Source of the DNA: Lysinibacillus sp.
Lineage (GTDB): Bacteria > Bacillota > Bacilli > Bacillales_A > Planococcaceae
Direction: 5' to 3'
DNA length: 37,031 nt
Assembly (NCBI GenBank): GCA_031181585.1
Contig: JAPSKP010000029.1
Coordinates: 1-37,031 of the forward strand
The notes under the pieces are model-generated. The model made no database searches. It saw only the letters and a list, made by a program, of their open reading frames with translations, and was not told the DNA's origin. Position numbers and translations under genes: made by a program. This document shows positions 25,417 through 36,909 of this stretch, one piece after another (position 1 is the first letter of the stretch; each line of letters begins with the position of its first letter).

Positions 25417-26513
25417 TGGACCGCCGAAAAGTGATTGTGTCGCTTAAACAAGGGCCACGGGCAGATCGTTTATTTCACCATTTACATAAAGAGCGCATCG
25501 TCATGAGACAAGTTCGTTTTTCGAATAATGAGGTGTCATTTGAAATAACGAGAGACAACCTGCCAGCTTTGCGCCGTGCGAGGCGATTTGCCGGCGCCAG
25601 CCTCAAACTTCAATATGAAGATCTTGATTCCGTTCTTCAAATTACATTAAAGACAATTGTGGGTATACTATTATTAATTGCAATACCCATAATATGTACG
25701 CAGTTTATTTGGCGTATTCATGTAACAGGGGCTACACCGGAGTTAGCACAAAAGGCAGAGCAGTTTATTGACAGAGAAATAGGTGTAGCAATTCCTTTAG
25801 TGAAGCAATCACTGCCTACCGATTATGAAATTCGTCAGCAGTTGATGGCAAAGTTTCCGGAGCTGTCATGGGTTCACTTTATGAAAAGCGGCGGAAATAT
25901 TACCATTTCTCTTCAGCTGGCACCGAAAACAGAAGTGAAAAAAAAGTCGGACGAACCTATGCATTTGATTGCAAGTAATAGCGGTGTCATCACCCATTAC
26001 TTCTTAACAAGCGGCGTCAGGCTGGTAGATGCCAATACAACAGTCTATAAAGGAGATGCTCTTGTATCAGGTATTTTGGAAGCAGGAGAAGAACAACTCG
26101 TCATTGGAGCCGAGGGAGAGGTGTATGCGGATTACTGGCTTGAGACGGCCTTTACATTGGATCGAAAGACCACCTATTATACGCCGACTGAATCTGCTTG
26201 GAAGCTAACAAACAATCAGGAAGAAATGTACATTGATGAAATGCCCCTTCCCGGGTGGATGAAAAACTATGTTCGCATTGTAAAAGAGCAAGGCTATAAA
26301 AAGCAGGAACACGTATTAAGTGAAGAGGATTTAGATACGATTATTCGTCCACTGCTTCATAAAAAGATATTGCAGAGTCTTCCTCCTAAAACAACGATCA
26401 AATCGGAAAAAATTTTACAGGTTACATTTGATAATGATACAGTAAAGGGGCAAGTCCTTTTTTTGGTAAATGAAAATATCGCAACACCACACCCTATTTA
26501 TCAAGGAGAATGA
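25416..26513 (+). CDS. yqfD: Sporulation protein YqfD
   Basis: Stage IV-associated sporulation protein family. The 365-residue protein has a short cytoplasmic N-terminal domain (about 1-75), one transmembrane helix (TIVGILLLIAIPIICTQFIW, near residue 83) and a large outer domain with WVHFMKSGGNITISLQ, resembling a POTRA-like fold, and SNSGVITHYFLTSGVRLVDANTTVYKGD. Full length for the family. Translationally coupled to yqfC by a 1-nt overlap; phoH starts 3 nt after its stop. Confidence 0.92.
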   Translation: MDRRKVIVSLKQGPRADRLFHHLHKERIVMRQVRFSNNEVSFEITRDNLPALRRARRFAGASLKLQYEDLDSVLQITLKTIVGILLLIAIPIICTQFIWRIHVTGATPELAQKAEQFIDREIGVAIPLVKQSLPTDYEIRQQLMAKFPELSWVHFMKSGGNITISLQLAPKTEVKKKSDEPMHLIASNSGVITHYFLTSGVRLVDANTTVYKGDALVSGILEAGEEQLVIGAEGEVYADYWLETAFTLDRKTTYYTPTESAWKLTNNQEEMYIDEMPLPGWMKNYVRIVKEQGYKKQEHVLSEEDLDTIIRPLLHKKILQSLPPKTTIKSEKILQVTFDNDTVKGQVLFLVNENIATPHPIYQGE

Positions 26514-26516
26514 TTT

Positions 26517-27476
26517 ATGTCAGAGAAAATGTCGGAACTTTTAGTCGATAATCCAAATGAAGCAGTGATGCTGCTTGGGATGTCGGATGGAAACGTAAAA
26601 TTAATTGAAGAAACTTTTAACGTACAAATCATCACACGAGGAGGGCTTATCCAAATCGTTGGTGAAGATGATGATAAAAAAGATTGTGCTACTGCCGTGC
26701 TGCATGGTTTATTGCAAGTAATCCGGAAAGGTATTAATATTGATCAGAGAGATGTGGCGACAGCTATTGAAATGGCTGGTAAAGGAACAATTGAGTACTT
26801 TGCGGAGCTTTATGATGAAGAGGTAGCACGGAACGCGAAAGGTAAGGTGATCCGTGCCAAAACAATCGGTCAGCGCGAGTATATTAAAGCCATTCGGCAT
26901 AAGGATCTTGTTTTCGGTATTGGCCCTGCGGGAACAGGGAAAACATATTTGGCGGTTATCATGGCAACACAGGCACTAAAAAATGGACATGTAAAGCGGA
27001 TTATTCTAACGCGTCCTGCAGTGGAAGCAGGAGAATCACTTGGCTTCCTGCCAGGTGATTTAAAGGAAAAGGTAGACCCTTATTTACGCCCGCTCTATGA
27101 TGCACTTCATGATATTTATGGAATGGAGCAGACGCAACGCCTTATTGAACGTGGAACAATCGAGATTGCGCCGCTTGCCTATATGCGTGGACGTACACTG
27201 GATGATGCGTTTGTTATTTTAGATGAGGCACAGAACACGACTCATCAGCAGATGAAAATGTTCTTGACACGTCTTGGCTTTGGATCAAAGATGGTCATTA
27301 CTGGCGATAAAACGCAAATCGACTTACCAAAAAATCAAGAATCCGGATTAATTATTGCAGAGCGTACATTGAAATATGTAAAGGATATCCATTTCCAGAT
27401 CCTCGAACAGGGAGATGTAGTAAGACATCCATTAGTAGCTAAGGTAATTCAAGCGTATTCTGATCAGGAGCTATAA
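26517..27476 (+). CDS. phoH: PhoH-like ATPase
   Basis: P-loop ATPase often encoded next to ybeY and era, thought to act in RNA metabolism. 319 residues: an N-terminal KH-like small domain (about 15-70), Walker A GPAGTGKT at 136-143, the PhoH block LTRPAVEAGESLGFLPGDLKEK... (first part quoted), Walker B FVILDEAQNTT near 232 and the sensor region MVITGDKTQIDLP. ATG 26517 follows AAGGAGA. It ends the yqfC-yqfD-phoH unit before a strong terminator, though it is probably also needed in vegetative cells. Confidence 0.94.
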   Translation: MSEKMSELLVDNPNEAVMLLGMSDGNVKLIEETFNVQIITRGGLIQIVGEDDDKKDCATAVLHGLLQVIRKGINIDQRDVATAIEMAGKGTIEYFAELYDEEVARNAKGKVIRAKTIGQREYIKAIRHKDLVFGIGPAGTGKTYLAVIMATQALKNGHVKRIILTRPAVEAGESLGFLPGDLKEKVDPYLRPLYDALHDIYGMEQTQRLIERGTIEIAPLAYMRGRTLDDAFVILDEAQNTTHQQMKMFLTRLGFGSKMVITGDKTQIDLPKNQESGLIIAERTLKYVKDIHFQILEQGDVVRHPLVAKVIQAYSDQEL

Positions 27477-27481
27477 CTAAT

Positions 27482-27518
27482 AAAAAAGCAAAATCCTATA
27501 AGGGTTTTGCTTTTTTTT
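27482..27518 (+). terminator. Intrinsic terminator after phoH
   Basis: A 16-bp stem (27482-27497 with 27501-27516, one G-U pair) with a 3-nt loop and a T8 tract. Confidence 0.93.
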
Positions 27519-27547
27519 GTGAAATCACCTGCAGAAATTGGTAGAAT
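27518..27547 (+). promoter_or_regulatory. Weak sigma-A promoter candidate of pgpH
   Basis: TTGTGA (27518-27523), 18-nt spacer, TAGAAT (27542-27547). It overlaps the tail of the phoH terminator. A TATAAT at 27557-27562 is too close to the ATG to serve. Confidence 0.35.
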
Positions 27548-27574
27548 AGAGGAAGGTATAATAGGAGGTGCTGA

Positions 27575-29695
27575 ATGGAGAAGCAATTGAAGCGTTTTTT
27601 GGACTTAATGGGCTTTCGTTCATTCTTAGCAATCGTACTGATCATCACGGCATTCCTGCAGTTTGGGTTGATGATGGACAGCGTACGGGGCGTTACATAT
27701 GACATATCGATGGGCAGCTTGGCACCAGAAACAATTCGAGCAGCAAAGACTGTGGAAGATACAGAAAAGACAGAGCTCGAACGTACCAATGCTGAAAATG
27801 CAATAGCTCCTGTATATGATTTTAATCAGGAAATAGCAGAGCAAAAGGCAAGCCTGCTTACTTTGTTGTTCGATTTAGCAATCGAAACAAAGAAAGAACT
27901 AGCCGAGCAGGAGGAATTGTCACAAGCTGAAAAGCTGGAAGTAATAAAAGAAAAGTTGAAAAATGTCACAGATAAACAAGATACTTTGTCGCTTACAGAT
28001 GATGAACTAAGGGCACTGCTTAATGCTTCTGACGGTCAGCTTAAAGAAGCGAAAAATACTTTAGTCGATATTACGAAAGAATCGCTTGCTGAAAGTATAA
28101 GAAAAGAAAATCTATCTTCTGCACGTACGAATATAGAGTCACTGATTCGTTCTTCCGCGATTGCTAATTCATTGCTTTCGACAGCTATTACATTGGGCCG
28201 TAATTCGGTGGTCGAAACAGAAACATTGAATGAAGAAAAGACTGCCCTTGCAAAGCAGCAGGCACGTGATGCAGTAGAGCCGACAAAAATTTTGCAGGGC
28301 CAGATCATTGTACTTGAAGGAGAAATTATCGACAGAGAAAAGTATCGGCAGCTTGAACTGCTTGGTCTCATCGACAGCCAGGCTTCCTTAAAGCCGATTG
28401 GAGGCGTCGTGATTCTCATTTTCCTGCAAATGATCTTTCTTTTCGCCCTTTTTGACGGTTATAAAGGAACTTTAAAAGAGAAAAGTAACCATTTACTAGT
28501 GACAGTAATCGTCTATTTGAGTGCAATCCTTATTATGAAATTAGTTAGTCTCGTTTCAGACAATTTTGATGTAGTACTAGGGTTTATTTTCCCTACGGCA
28601 ATGGCCACAATGCTCATAAGGCTTTTAACGAATGATCGAGTTGCTGTTTTAGTAACTCTATTGATTGCATCATCTGCCGGTATTATATTCCAGGAAAATT
28701 ATGCAGCTGTTTTACAGATGGACATTGCATTGTACATTTTATTTGGTGGGTTTGCTTCACTTTTCTTTATGAGAAGTGTAGAGAAAAGATCGCATATTTT
28801 ACGTGCAAGTGCTATTGTAACAGTCATTAACCTCGTGTTCATTGCTTTTTACTTATTAATGACACAATCAGATTATGGATTAACCGAGATTATGTTTTAT
28901 GTAGGAGCGGGGGTAGTCTCAGGTTTGCTATCAGGTGCACTGACTATGGGACTGCTGCCATTCTTCGAGTCAATATTCGGTATTTTATCGACAATGAGGC
29001 TGATTGAACTTTCAAACCCGAACCATCCATTGTTGAAGAAGATTTTAACAGAGACGCCAGGTACCTATCATCATAGTGTGATGGTTGCCAATTTGGCTGA
29101 AACGGCATGTGAGGCGATCGGGGCAGACGGGTTACTGGCCCGTGTCGGGTGCTATTATCATGATGTTGGAAAAACACGCAGACCTGCCTTTTTCATTGAA
29201 AATCAGATGGGAGCCAATCCTCATGATACATTGACACCAGAATCAAGCGCAGATATCATCATTGCTCACACAACGGATGGTGCAGAGCTGCTGCGGAAAC
29301 ATAAAATGCCCCAGGAGATTATTGATATTGCCTTACAGCATCATGGGACAAGCCTGCTGAAATTTTTCTTCCATAAAGCAAAAGAAGAAGGGAAGCAGGT
29401 GGTTGAAAATGATTTCCGCTATCCTGGGCCAAAGCCGCAGACCAAAGAGGCAGCAATCATCAGCATTGCGGATAGTGTAGAGGCAGCGGTACGCTCTATG
29501 AAGGAGCCAAGTGCAGAAAAGATACAAAAGCTGATCCAAGCCATTATCCAGGATAGAGTACAAGACGATCAATTTGATGAGTGCGATATATCGCTGAAAG
29601 AGTTAAAAATCATCGAGGATGTATTATGTGAGACGCTAAATGGAATTTTCCATTCACGAATCGAATATCCAAAAGAGAAGCAGGAGGAATTATGA
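27575..29695 (+). CDS. pgpH: 7TM-HD cyclic-di-AMP phosphodiesterase PgpH
   Basis: Membrane HD-domain hydrolase that degrades c-di-AMP (known for the Listeria and Bacillus homologues, YqfF). 706 residues: N-terminal membrane helix (about 14-32), large extracytoplasmic 7TMR-HDED domain (about 40-270, Glu/Ala-rich), seven membrane helices (about 275-470), cytoplasmic HD domain with [13 protein letters not shown] near 497, YYHDVGK near 527, and [18 protein letters not shown]. All metal-binding His/Asp positions appear present. GGAGG precedes ATG 27575. Its ATGA overlap couples it to ybeY. Confidence 0.95.
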   Translation: MEKQLKRFLDLMGFRSFLAIVLIITAFLQFGLMMDSVRGVTYDISMGSLAPETIRAAKTVEDTEKTELERTNAENAIAPVYDFNQEIAEQKASLLTLLFDLAIETKKELAEQEELSQAEKLEVIKEKLKNVTDKQDTLSLTDDELRALLNASDGQLKEAKNTLVDITKESLAESIRKENLSSARTNIESLIRSSAIANSLLSTAITLGRNSVVETETLNEEKTALAKQQARDAVEPTKILQGQIIVLEGEIIDREKYRQLELLGLIDSQASLKPIGGVVILIFLQMIFLFALFDGYKGTLKEKSNHLLVTVIVYLSAILIMKLVSLVSDNFDVVLGFIFPTAMATMLIRLLTNDRVAVLVTLLIASSAGIIFQENYAAVLQMDIALYILFGGFASLFFMRSVEKRSHILRASAIVTVINLVFIAFYLLMTQSDYGLTEIMFYVGAGVVSGLLSGALTMGLLPFFESIFGILSTMRLIELSNPNHPLLKKILTETPGTYHHSVMVANLAETACEAIGADGLLARVGCYYHDVGKTRRPAFFIENQMGANPHDTLTPESSADIIIAHTTDGAELLRKHKMPQEIIDIALQHHGTSLLKFFFHKAKEEGKQVVENDFRYPGPKPQTKEAAIISIADSVEAAVRSMKEPSAEKIQKLIQAIIQDRVQDDQFDECDISLKELKIIEDVLCETLNGIFHSRIEYPKEKQEEL

Positions 29696-30165
29696 TTTTA
29701 AATATCGATTTTTTAGATGAAACAAACGTTGTGAAAGAGGAGCATATTGCGCTTGTAGAGAAGCTTTTGCAGCATGCTGCAAAGGTTGAGGGAATTGAAG
29801 AAGGTTCAGAGGTTTCCGTTACATTCGTAACCAATGAAGCAATCCATGAAATTAACAGAGAATATCGTGATAAGGATCAGCCGACAGATGTCATTTCATT
29901 TGCCCTTGAAGAGCTTGGGGAAGGAGAGGTCCAAATTGTTGGGGAAGATATTCCACGTATATTGGGAGATATCATAATTTCTACTGACCGTACGCGTGAG
30001 CAGGCAGAAGAATATGGACATTCTTTTGAGCGCGAGCTAGGGTTTTTAGCAGTTCACGGATTCCTTCATTTACTTGGCTATGACCATATGATACAAGAGG
30101 ATGAGAAGGAAATGTTCGGCAAACAAGATGAAATTCTCGGCTCTTTTGGCCTGTCTCGTGAGTAA
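29692..30165 (+). CDS. ybeY: Endoribonuclease YbeY
   Basis: Metal-dependent RNase for 16S rRNA 3'-end maturation and ribosome quality control. 157 residues; zinc motif [11 protein letters not shown] with ligands H122, H126 and H132, preceded by the substrate-groove block [17 protein letters not shown]. The ATG overlaps the pgpH stop by 4 nt and the stop overlaps the dgkA start (TAATG), so the three genes are translationally coupled. Confidence 0.97.
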   Translation: MILNIDFLDETNVVKEEHIALVEKLLQHAAKVEGIEEGSEVSVTFVTNEAIHEINREYRDKDQPTDVISFALEELGEGEVQIVGEDIPRILGDIIISTDRTREQAEEYGHSFERELGFLAVHGFLHLLGYDHMIQEDEKEMFGKQDEILGSFGLSRE

Positions 30166-30515
30166 TGGATATTCGCAAGTTCATTAGATCATTTGGCTAT
30201 GCGGCAGAAGGTCTTATGACAGCTATGCGGGAGCAGAATATTCGCTTTCATTACACAAGTATAGTAGTGGTATTAATCATCGGCTGGGTGACCGGTCTTT
30301 CTGTACTAGAATGGATTATTTTAGTTTTGGTTATGGCATTGGTAGTAGGAGCCGAGCTTCTCAATACAGCGATTGAACGCGTTGTCGATCTCGCCTCCCC
30401 AGAACTTCATCCACTAGCAAAGCAGGCGAAGGATATTGCAGCAGGGGCTGTACTTGTATTTGCTCTAGCGAGTGTTATAATCGGAATGCTCATATTTTTT
30501 CCAAAGTGGTTTTAA
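30165..30515 (+). CDS. dgkA: Undecaprenol/diacylglycerol kinase DgkA
   Basis: Small integral membrane kinase; Gram-positive members phosphorylate undecaprenol for lipid-carrier recycling. 116 residues: N-terminal amphipathic segment (FIRSFGYAAEGLMTAMREQNIRFH, first 20 quoted in part), then three membrane helices. The DagK signature GAELLNTAIERVVDL carries the catalytic Glu residues. It starts inside the ybeY stop codon. Confidence 0.95.
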   Translation: MDIRKFIRSFGYAAEGLMTAMREQNIRFHYTSIVVVLIIGWVTGLSVLEWIILVLVMALVVGAELLNTAIERVVDLASPELHPLAKQAKDIAAGAVLVFALASVIIGMLIFFPKWF

Positions 30516-30520
30516 AATGA

Positions 30521-31856
<1,336 letters not shown>

Positions 31857-31869
31857 TTAGTACAAGGCT

Positions 31870-31905
31870 CTTTCTTATATACAGAAATTGGTGTATATAG
31901 GAAAG
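31870..31905 (+). promoter_or_regulatory. Hairpin downstream of era
   Basis: A 13-bp stem (31870-31882 with 31893-31905, one G-U pair), 10-nt loop, no T-run. It may protect the mRNA 3' region ahead of the true terminator. Confidence 0.5.
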
Positions 31906-31946
31906 GATCATATTATACGACTCTGTATATTTACTACGAGTCTCGT

Positions 31947-31986
31947 AACAGGTGGAGCATGGAAGAGATGCTCCACCTGTTTTTTC
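31947..31986 (+). terminator. Intrinsic terminator after era
   Basis: A 14-bp perfect stem (31947-31960 with 31968-31981), 7-nt loop, then T6. It separates era from recO. Confidence 0.92.
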
Positions 31987-32027
31987 GTGTATAATAGGAA
32001 TATATAAGAGAGTAAGGACGGGTGTGC

Positions 32028-32807
32028 ATGCTGCATAAATGGGAAGGTATTGTACTTAAATCAAGAGCATACGGTGAATCAAATAAAATTGTTACATTAC
32101 TTACGCGTGAGGCAGGTAAGGTTGCGTGCATGGCACGAGGAGCGAAGAAACCAACAAGCCGGTTAGCCGGCGTGACGCAGCCGTTTATGCATGGTTCGTT
32201 TTTAGTACAGCGTACGAGCGGAATGGGCACCCTGCAGCAGGGAGAGCATTTTAATACAATGCGTACTTTGCAGACGGATATCATTGCAACAGCCTATGCC
32301 AGCTATATTGTTGAATTAATCGACCGGCTCGTGGAGGAAGGCAAGGAGGAACCATTTGCTTTTGAACTGCTGCTGCAGTCGTTAACAGCTATTGATGAAG
32401 GGTATGATCCGGAAGCGATTACGCTGTTTGTTGACTGGAAAATGCTGCCGTACACAGGTGTGCAGCCAATCCTGCATTGCTGTGCATCATGTGGAGCAGT
32501 GGAGGGGGAATTTGCCTTTTCGTTTACGCAAGGCGGCTTCCTATGTCATAATTGCTTTCATTTAGACCCTTATATTATTAGGCTTTCACCTACACAATTA
32601 AAGCTGATTCGAATGTTTTATACAGTGCCAATTGACCAGGTAGGAAAATTAGAGCTAAAGCCTCAAACAAAACATTTTATCAAGAAAATCGTCACGACTA
32701 TCTATGAGGAGCAGACAGGTATCCGTTTGAAATCCCGTTCATTCATTGAACAACTTGAAAGGACGCCGCAGCTTCAACCGATACGTAAAAATGAAAAAGA
32801 AGAGTAA
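32028..32807 (+). CDS. recO: DNA repair protein RecO
   Basis: RecFOR-pathway mediator that anneals single-stranded DNA and loads RecA. 259 residues: N-terminal OB fold (WEGIVLKSRAYGESNKIVTL), helical middle (ASYIVELIDRLVEE) and a C-terminal Cys cluster CCASCG...CHNC fitting the RecO zinc-finger region. ATG 32028 lies 9 nt after TAAGGA; the frame opens two codons earlier at a GTG too near that site. The small yqzL found between era and recO in B. subtilis is absent. Confidence 0.95.
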   Translation: MLHKWEGIVLKSRAYGESNKIVTLLTREAGKVACMARGAKKPTSRLAGVTQPFMHGSFLVQRTSGMGTLQQGEHFNTMRTLQTDIIATAYASYIVELIDRLVEEGKEEPFAFELLLQSLTAIDEGYDPEAITLFVDWKMLPYTGVQPILHCCASCGAVEGEFAFSFTQGGFLCHNCFHLDPYIIRLSPTQLKLIRMFYTVPIDQVGKLELKPQTKHFIKKIVTTIYEEQTGIRLKSRSFIEQLERTPQLQPIRKNEKEE

Positions 32808-32811
32808 TAGG

Positions 32812-32862
32812 GCTGTCATCCTGCCTCACTAACAAAGTGAGAGGAGGTGACAGCTTTTTTTA
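32812..32862 (+). terminator. Intrinsic terminator after recO
   Basis: GCTGTCA (32812-32818) pairs with TGACAGC (32848-32854), with additional inner pairing CTCAC/GTGAG, then T7. Confidence 0.85.
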
Positions 32863-32901
32863 TTGAAATTGGCACGTCGGTTAAATTACTCCTGTCATTT
32901 T

Positions 32902-32931
32902 TGAATAGTGAGGGTGTATCAACCCATACTA
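32902..32931 (+). promoter_or_regulatory. Sigma-G promoter of the gerA-type operon
   Basis: TGAATA (32902-32907), 17-nt spacer, CATACTA (32925-32931): an exact match to the forespore sigma-G consensus. Expected start near 32938, about 30 nt before the first gene. Confidence 0.88.
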
Positions 32932-32968
32932 ACAAGAATGGTATAGATAAACAGGAAAGGATGTTTAT

Positions 32969-34552
32969 ATGTCACCTATTTTTAAAAAGAGTGCAGGCAG
33001 CAAAGAAAACAAGAGCTCTTTACCAAATAGTTCAATCATCCAAAAAGCACAATCGGTATACTTTACACCAAGCATAGAATATAATCTGGACCTATTTACA
33101 TCCTTGTTACAGAAAGATGCGGATTTTCTTCTTAAAAGGTTTAAAGTTTTTGGAGAAATACCAGCTGTTCTTATATGTTTAAAATCGTTGGTTGACATGG
33201 AGAAAATTGAACGCGATATTATCAAGCAACTTCAAGATAAACAGCATCCCAAAAACGGTCATATATCTATCACAACATATGTTATGGAAGAGGTGCTCTA
33301 CTATACAGCTGTTGGAAAAGTAAAGAACTTAGCAGCTGGTTTGGAATCACTGCTTGCTGGCAAGGCTCTTATATTTATCGAAGGAATCGAGCAAGCGATG
33401 GCATTGGATGTTTATACACAAGAAAAACGAAGTATTGAACAACCGGAAACAGAGCGAGTTGTTCGCGGCCCAAGAGATGGGTTCATTGAATCATTACAAA
33501 CGAATGTTGCCTTATTACGTTATCGTCTTCCTGTACCTGAATTCCGTATGGAACAAAAGGAAGTTGGTACACGTACGAAAACCAAAATAGCAATCTGCTA
33601 CTTAGATGACATTGTAAATCCCGAGCTGGTAGAAGAGGTACGCCAAAGAATCGATAAGATTGAAATTGATCGTATTCTAGACGCGGGTTATATCGAGCAT
33701 TACATTCAAGACGATATAAACTCACCTTTCCCGCAAGTCCAAAACTCGGAAAGGCCGGATAAGGTAGTGGGGAATTTATTAGAGGGAAGAGTAAGCATCT
33801 TGGTCGATGGCAGTCCGTTTGCACTGATTGTACCAGCGATTTTTGTACAATTTTATCAAACAAGTGAAGATTATAATGAACGTTGGATTATTACATCGAC
33901 GATAAGAATGATTCGATTAGTCGCTTTAGTATTTTCACTGACGTTTTCTTCCTTCTATGTAACAGTGTTATCTTTTCACCCAGAGCTCATTCCCGCTAAC
34001 TTTCTTGTTGCAGCTTCGAGCGGGAGGCAAGGTGTACCGTTTCCGGTAGTGATAGAAGTATTAATTATGGAACTTGCTATGGAAATCTTGCGAGAAGCAA
34101 CTGTACGAATGCCTCAACAGGTCGGTGGAGCATTGTCTATCGTTGGTGTATTAGTTGTAGGACAAGCAGCCGTACAAGCAGGATTTGTCAGCCCGATTAC
34201 CGTTGTCATCATGGCATTGTCGACTATCGGATCATTCGCCACTCCGTCTTATAATGTAGCCACGGCATTTCGTGTGTTACGTTTTGTGCTCATTATTTTA
34301 GCGGGTATGTTTGGACTTTTAGGATTAGCAGTCGGTATTATGCTTGTGTTAAACCATATGTTAGCGCTCCGCTCATTTGGTGTTCCGTATATGACGCCTT
34401 TTTCTCCGGGAAATTATCAAGAGTTAAAAGACTCTTTTCTGCGTTTTCCTATTCAGTGGACAAAAGGAAGGCCTGATCACCTTCAGCCTCAAAATGTGAA
34501 GCGGGTTAAAAGAAGGCAAGATAAGACGGGGGGAAGTAATGATGAAATCTAG
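32969..34552 (+). CDS. Spore germinant receptor A subunit (GerA/GerBA family)
   Basis: Large subunit of a nutrient germinant receptor in the inner spore membrane; GerA-type complexes act as nutrient-gated ion channels. 527 residues: a soluble N-terminal domain (about 40-290) with the hallmark ERVVRGPRDGFIESLQTN near 161, then about five membrane segments (from about 295 to 465) including ASSGRQGVPFPVVIEVLIME and FATPSYNVATAFRVLRF. AGGAAAGG precedes ATG 32969. First of three genes; its 3' end overlaps the B subunit by 14 nt. The germinant cannot be told from sequence. Confidence 0.95.
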   Translation: MSPIFKKSAGSKENKSSLPNSSIIQKAQSVYFTPSIEYNLDLFTSLLQKDADFLLKRFKVFGEIPAVLICLKSLVDMEKIERDIIKQLQDKQHPKNGHISITTYVMEEVLYYTAVGKVKNLAAGLESLLAGKALIFIEGIEQAMALDVYTQEKRSIEQPETERVVRGPRDGFIESLQTNVALLRYRLPVPEFRMEQKEVGTRTKTKIAICYLDDIVNPELVEEVRQRIDKIEIDRILDAGYIEHYIQDDINSPFPQVQNSERPDKVVGNLLEGRVSILVDGSPFALIVPAIFVQFYQTSEDYNERWIITSTIRMIRLVALVFSLTFSSFYVTVLSFHPELIPANFLVAASSGRQGVPFPVVIEVLIMELAMEILREATVRMPQQVGGALSIVGVLVVGQAAVQAGFVSPITVVIMALSTIGSFATPSYNVATAFRVLRFVLIILAGMFGLLGLAVGIMLVLNHMLALRSFGVPYMTPFSPGNYQELKDSFLRFPIQWTKGRPDHLQPQNVKRVKRRQDKTGGSNDEI

Positions 34553-35642
34553 CGATGTAGTGACACCCGTTCAACTTGCAGTAACGATAATAAGCACAAT
34601 GATAGGTGTATCTCTATTAGGCATTCCTAATTTTGTGACTGAAAAAGTAGGGACAGCTGCTCCCCTTTCAAGCGTGCTCGGAGTCTTGATGGGAGGGCTT
34701 GGCATACTGGCTATTACCTTACTAGGCAGGCGGTTTCCTAAACAGACACTGATCGGCTATAATCAAAAGATTTTAGGAAAAAAACTTGGCAATTTTTTTA
34801 GTATTGTCATTATCCTCTTTTTTCTCATCTTGATGGGAGTGGAGACTCGGCATTTTGCAGAGGTAATCGTGGGATCGCTGCTCCCTGATACGCCTATTTC
34901 TATATCTATATTTTTTATGATTTTCTTATGTGCTTCGATCAGTTTTTTGAGTGTTTCAACATTCGTATATATTCATTTTTTTTACCTGCCTTTTATCATT
35001 ATCCCGTTATTAATTATATTATTACCATCTATCAAGAATATTACCTTTTATCATTTGTTTCCTATTACGGGGCACGACGTCTCTATTGGCATGCTTTTTA
35101 GTGGAGGAATGAATGTCACACAAGCCATTTCAAATTTTATGGTAATTGCTATGCTGATTCCCTTTATGAAAAATCCTAAAAAGTGTATAAAAAGCGGGAT
35201 ATGGGGTTATGTAATCGGCAGTCTCTTTTTTATCATGACAATTACAATCGCACTCGCTGTCTTTGGCCCTGAAGAAATGAAGCATTTATTATGGCCGACA
35301 TTAATCCTCGGTCAAATGGTGCAAATACCCGGGGATGTATTATCGAGAGTCGATGCTATTTTGCTGATTGCCTGGATATTTGCTGTGTTTACCACGTTGT
35401 TTTCGTATTATTTTTTATATGTTCGCGGTGTAGCAGAGTTAGTTCGTTCTTCAAAATATCGATTGATTTCAAGCCTGGGGTTTCCTTTTGTATTTATTGT
35501 GGCATTATTGCCAAAAGATATTTACGAGGTGTATTACTATGTATTGGAAGTAACATTAGGGGGGCTTATTTTAACGATTATCTATCCTATGTGCTTACTC
35601 ATCCTGGCCATTATTCGTAAACAAAGGGGGATAGCAGAGTGA
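34539..35642 (+). CDS. Spore germinant receptor B subunit (GerAB family permease)
   Basis: Transporter-like subunit (APC superfamily) that binds the nutrient germinant. 367 residues with about ten membrane helices. The start block VTPVQLAVTIISTMIGVSLLGIP is the unwound-helix region that forms the ligand pocket in the family (first 20 residues quoted in part). Two consecutive ATG codons (34539, 34542) follow a G-rich site inside the A gene; either could be used. The stop overlaps the next start as GTGA. Confidence 0.93.
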   Translation: MMKSSDVVTPVQLAVTIISTMIGVSLLGIPNFVTEKVGTAAPLSSVLGVLMGGLGILAITLLGRRFPKQTLIGYNQKILGKKLGNFFSIVIILFFLILMGVETRHFAEVIVGSLLPDTPISISIFFMIFLCASISFLSVSTFVYIHFFYLPFIIIPLLIILLPSIKNITFYHLFPITGHDVSIGMLFSGGMNVTQAISNFMVIAMLIPFMKNPKKCIKSGIWGYVIGSLFFIMTITIALAVFGPEEMKHLLWPTLILGQMVQIPGDVLSRVDAILLIAWIFAVFTTLFSYYFLYVRGVAELVRSSKYRLISSLGFPFVFIVALLPKDIYEVYYYVLEVTLGGLILTIIYPMCLLILAIIRKQRGIAE

Positions 35643-36841
35643 AAAAAATAGGGATGATCACTGTAGTCTTTATAAGCTTATTTTTATTATCCGCTTGCTG
35701 GGATCGATATGAATTAGAAGAACGGGCCACCATTTTAGGATTAGCCGTCGATTTGGGAGATGCTAGTGAAATGAGTAAACTACCTAAAGTCACACATCTA
35801 GAAGGTGAAGCTCCTGAAAGCGTCAGCGATACAGTATATAAAGTTACAGCTCAAATAGCTGTACCAGGTAAAATTAAATTGGGTCCTGAGGGTAGTACGG
35901 GTGAAGGTTCTGAGAAAATAGCCTGGGTCCTTGAAGCATATGGTCATACAATGAGAGATGCATTAGCTACTATGCAGCAGCAGCTCGCTGAAAGACTATA
36001 TTTGGGGCATTTGCAGATTATTGTAGTCAGTGAGGATCTGGCAAGGCAAGGAATCCTAGATATTAGTGACTATTTAAGACGTAATTCTGAGGTAAGAAGA
36101 ACAGCGTGGATGATTATCAGCGAGGGCGATGCCCATTCTATCTTAACAATTGCACCTCCTATTGAAACAGTACCTGCCCTATATTTGGCTGACACATTAG
36201 ATAATGCCGTTCGATTTGGAAAATTACCAGAAGAGTATTTAGGGAAATTTTGGATTAATCTTTCCGATGTAGGGGTCGAGGCAATCATGCCACTTGTTAA
36301 ACCTGTAGGCAATGACCGCATTTTTGTCAGTGGGTTAAGCTATTTTAATGAGGAAAAAATGGTTGGGAGTATGACGCCTTTAGAGATAGGTGCGTATTTA
36401 GCCCTGCTTGGAGAAGCTAAGGGCGGGTACTCTTTTATGGTTTCTTTAGATGAAGCGGTTTATATTTTAACCTCACATAAGAGGCGGTCTACTATAGAGG
36501 TGGAACTTCAAAATGGTAACCCATCTGCTGCCGTTGACATCCGTATCGAAGCGTATATTGACGAAGAAATTAACAATGGCAAGCTCAATGAGAAAAAAAT
36601 TACGGAAATAGAAAAGGAAGCCAACACTTATCTAGAAGAAGTTCTATCAAAACTTTTAGAAAAATTACAGAGTGAGCAGTCAGATGTTTTTGGAATAGGG
36701 GCCAGAGTGCGTGCGAAATACAGTGATTACTGGACAGAGGAAGTAAAGACGGCTGTGAAATGGAGAGAGATTTATAAAGACATGGATATTAAAACGAATG
36801 CTCACATACAAATCAAACGAACGGGGATGGAATGGGAGTAG
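35639..36841 (+). CDS. Spore germinant receptor C subunit (GerAC family lipoprotein)
   Basis: Lipoprotein subunit of the receptor on the outer face of the inner spore membrane. Signal peptide with lipobox LSAC and lipidated C20, followed by the family start CWDRYELEERATILGLAVDL. The central domain shows YGHTMRDALATMQQQLAERL and YLGHLQIIVVSEDLARQGI; the C-terminal GerAC domain ends with WREIYKDMDI. 400 residues, full length. The start is GTG 35639, 8 nt after AAAGGGGG and overlapping the B stop by 4 nt. Lipidation would need prolipoprotein diacylglyceryl transferase, encoded elsewhere. Confidence 0.94.
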   Translation: MKKIGMITVVFISLFLLSACWDRYELEERATILGLAVDLGDASEMSKLPKVTHLEGEAPESVSDTVYKVTAQIAVPGKIKLGPEGSTGEGSEKIAWVLEAYGHTMRDALATMQQQLAERLYLGHLQIIVVSEDLARQGILDISDYLRRNSEVRRTAWMIISEGDAHSILTIAPPIETVPALYLADTLDNAVRFGKLPEEYLGKFWINLSDVGVEAIMPLVKPVGNDRIFVSGLSYFNEEKMVGSMTPLEIGAYLALLGEAKGGYSFMVSLDEAVYILTSHKRRSTIEVELQNGNPSAAVDIRIEAYIDEEINNGKLNEKKITEIEKEANTYLEEVLSKLLEKLQSEQSDVFGIGARVRAKYSDYWTEEVKTAVKWREIYKDMDIKTNAHIQIKRTGMEWE

Positions 36842-36909
36842 AAATATGAAATCTGACCTCTACACTTGATGGGTACACTCATATTAAACAGACGGATTAA
36901 AAGGAAAAA

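Noticed and set aside
27557..27562. TATAAT before pgpH as a promoter
   Set aside because: A start from it would fall at or inside the ribosome site a few bases before ATG.
32847..33077. 76-codon plus-strand frame between recO and the germination operon
   Set aside because: It begins inside the recO terminator stem and overlaps the genuine receptor gene in another frame.
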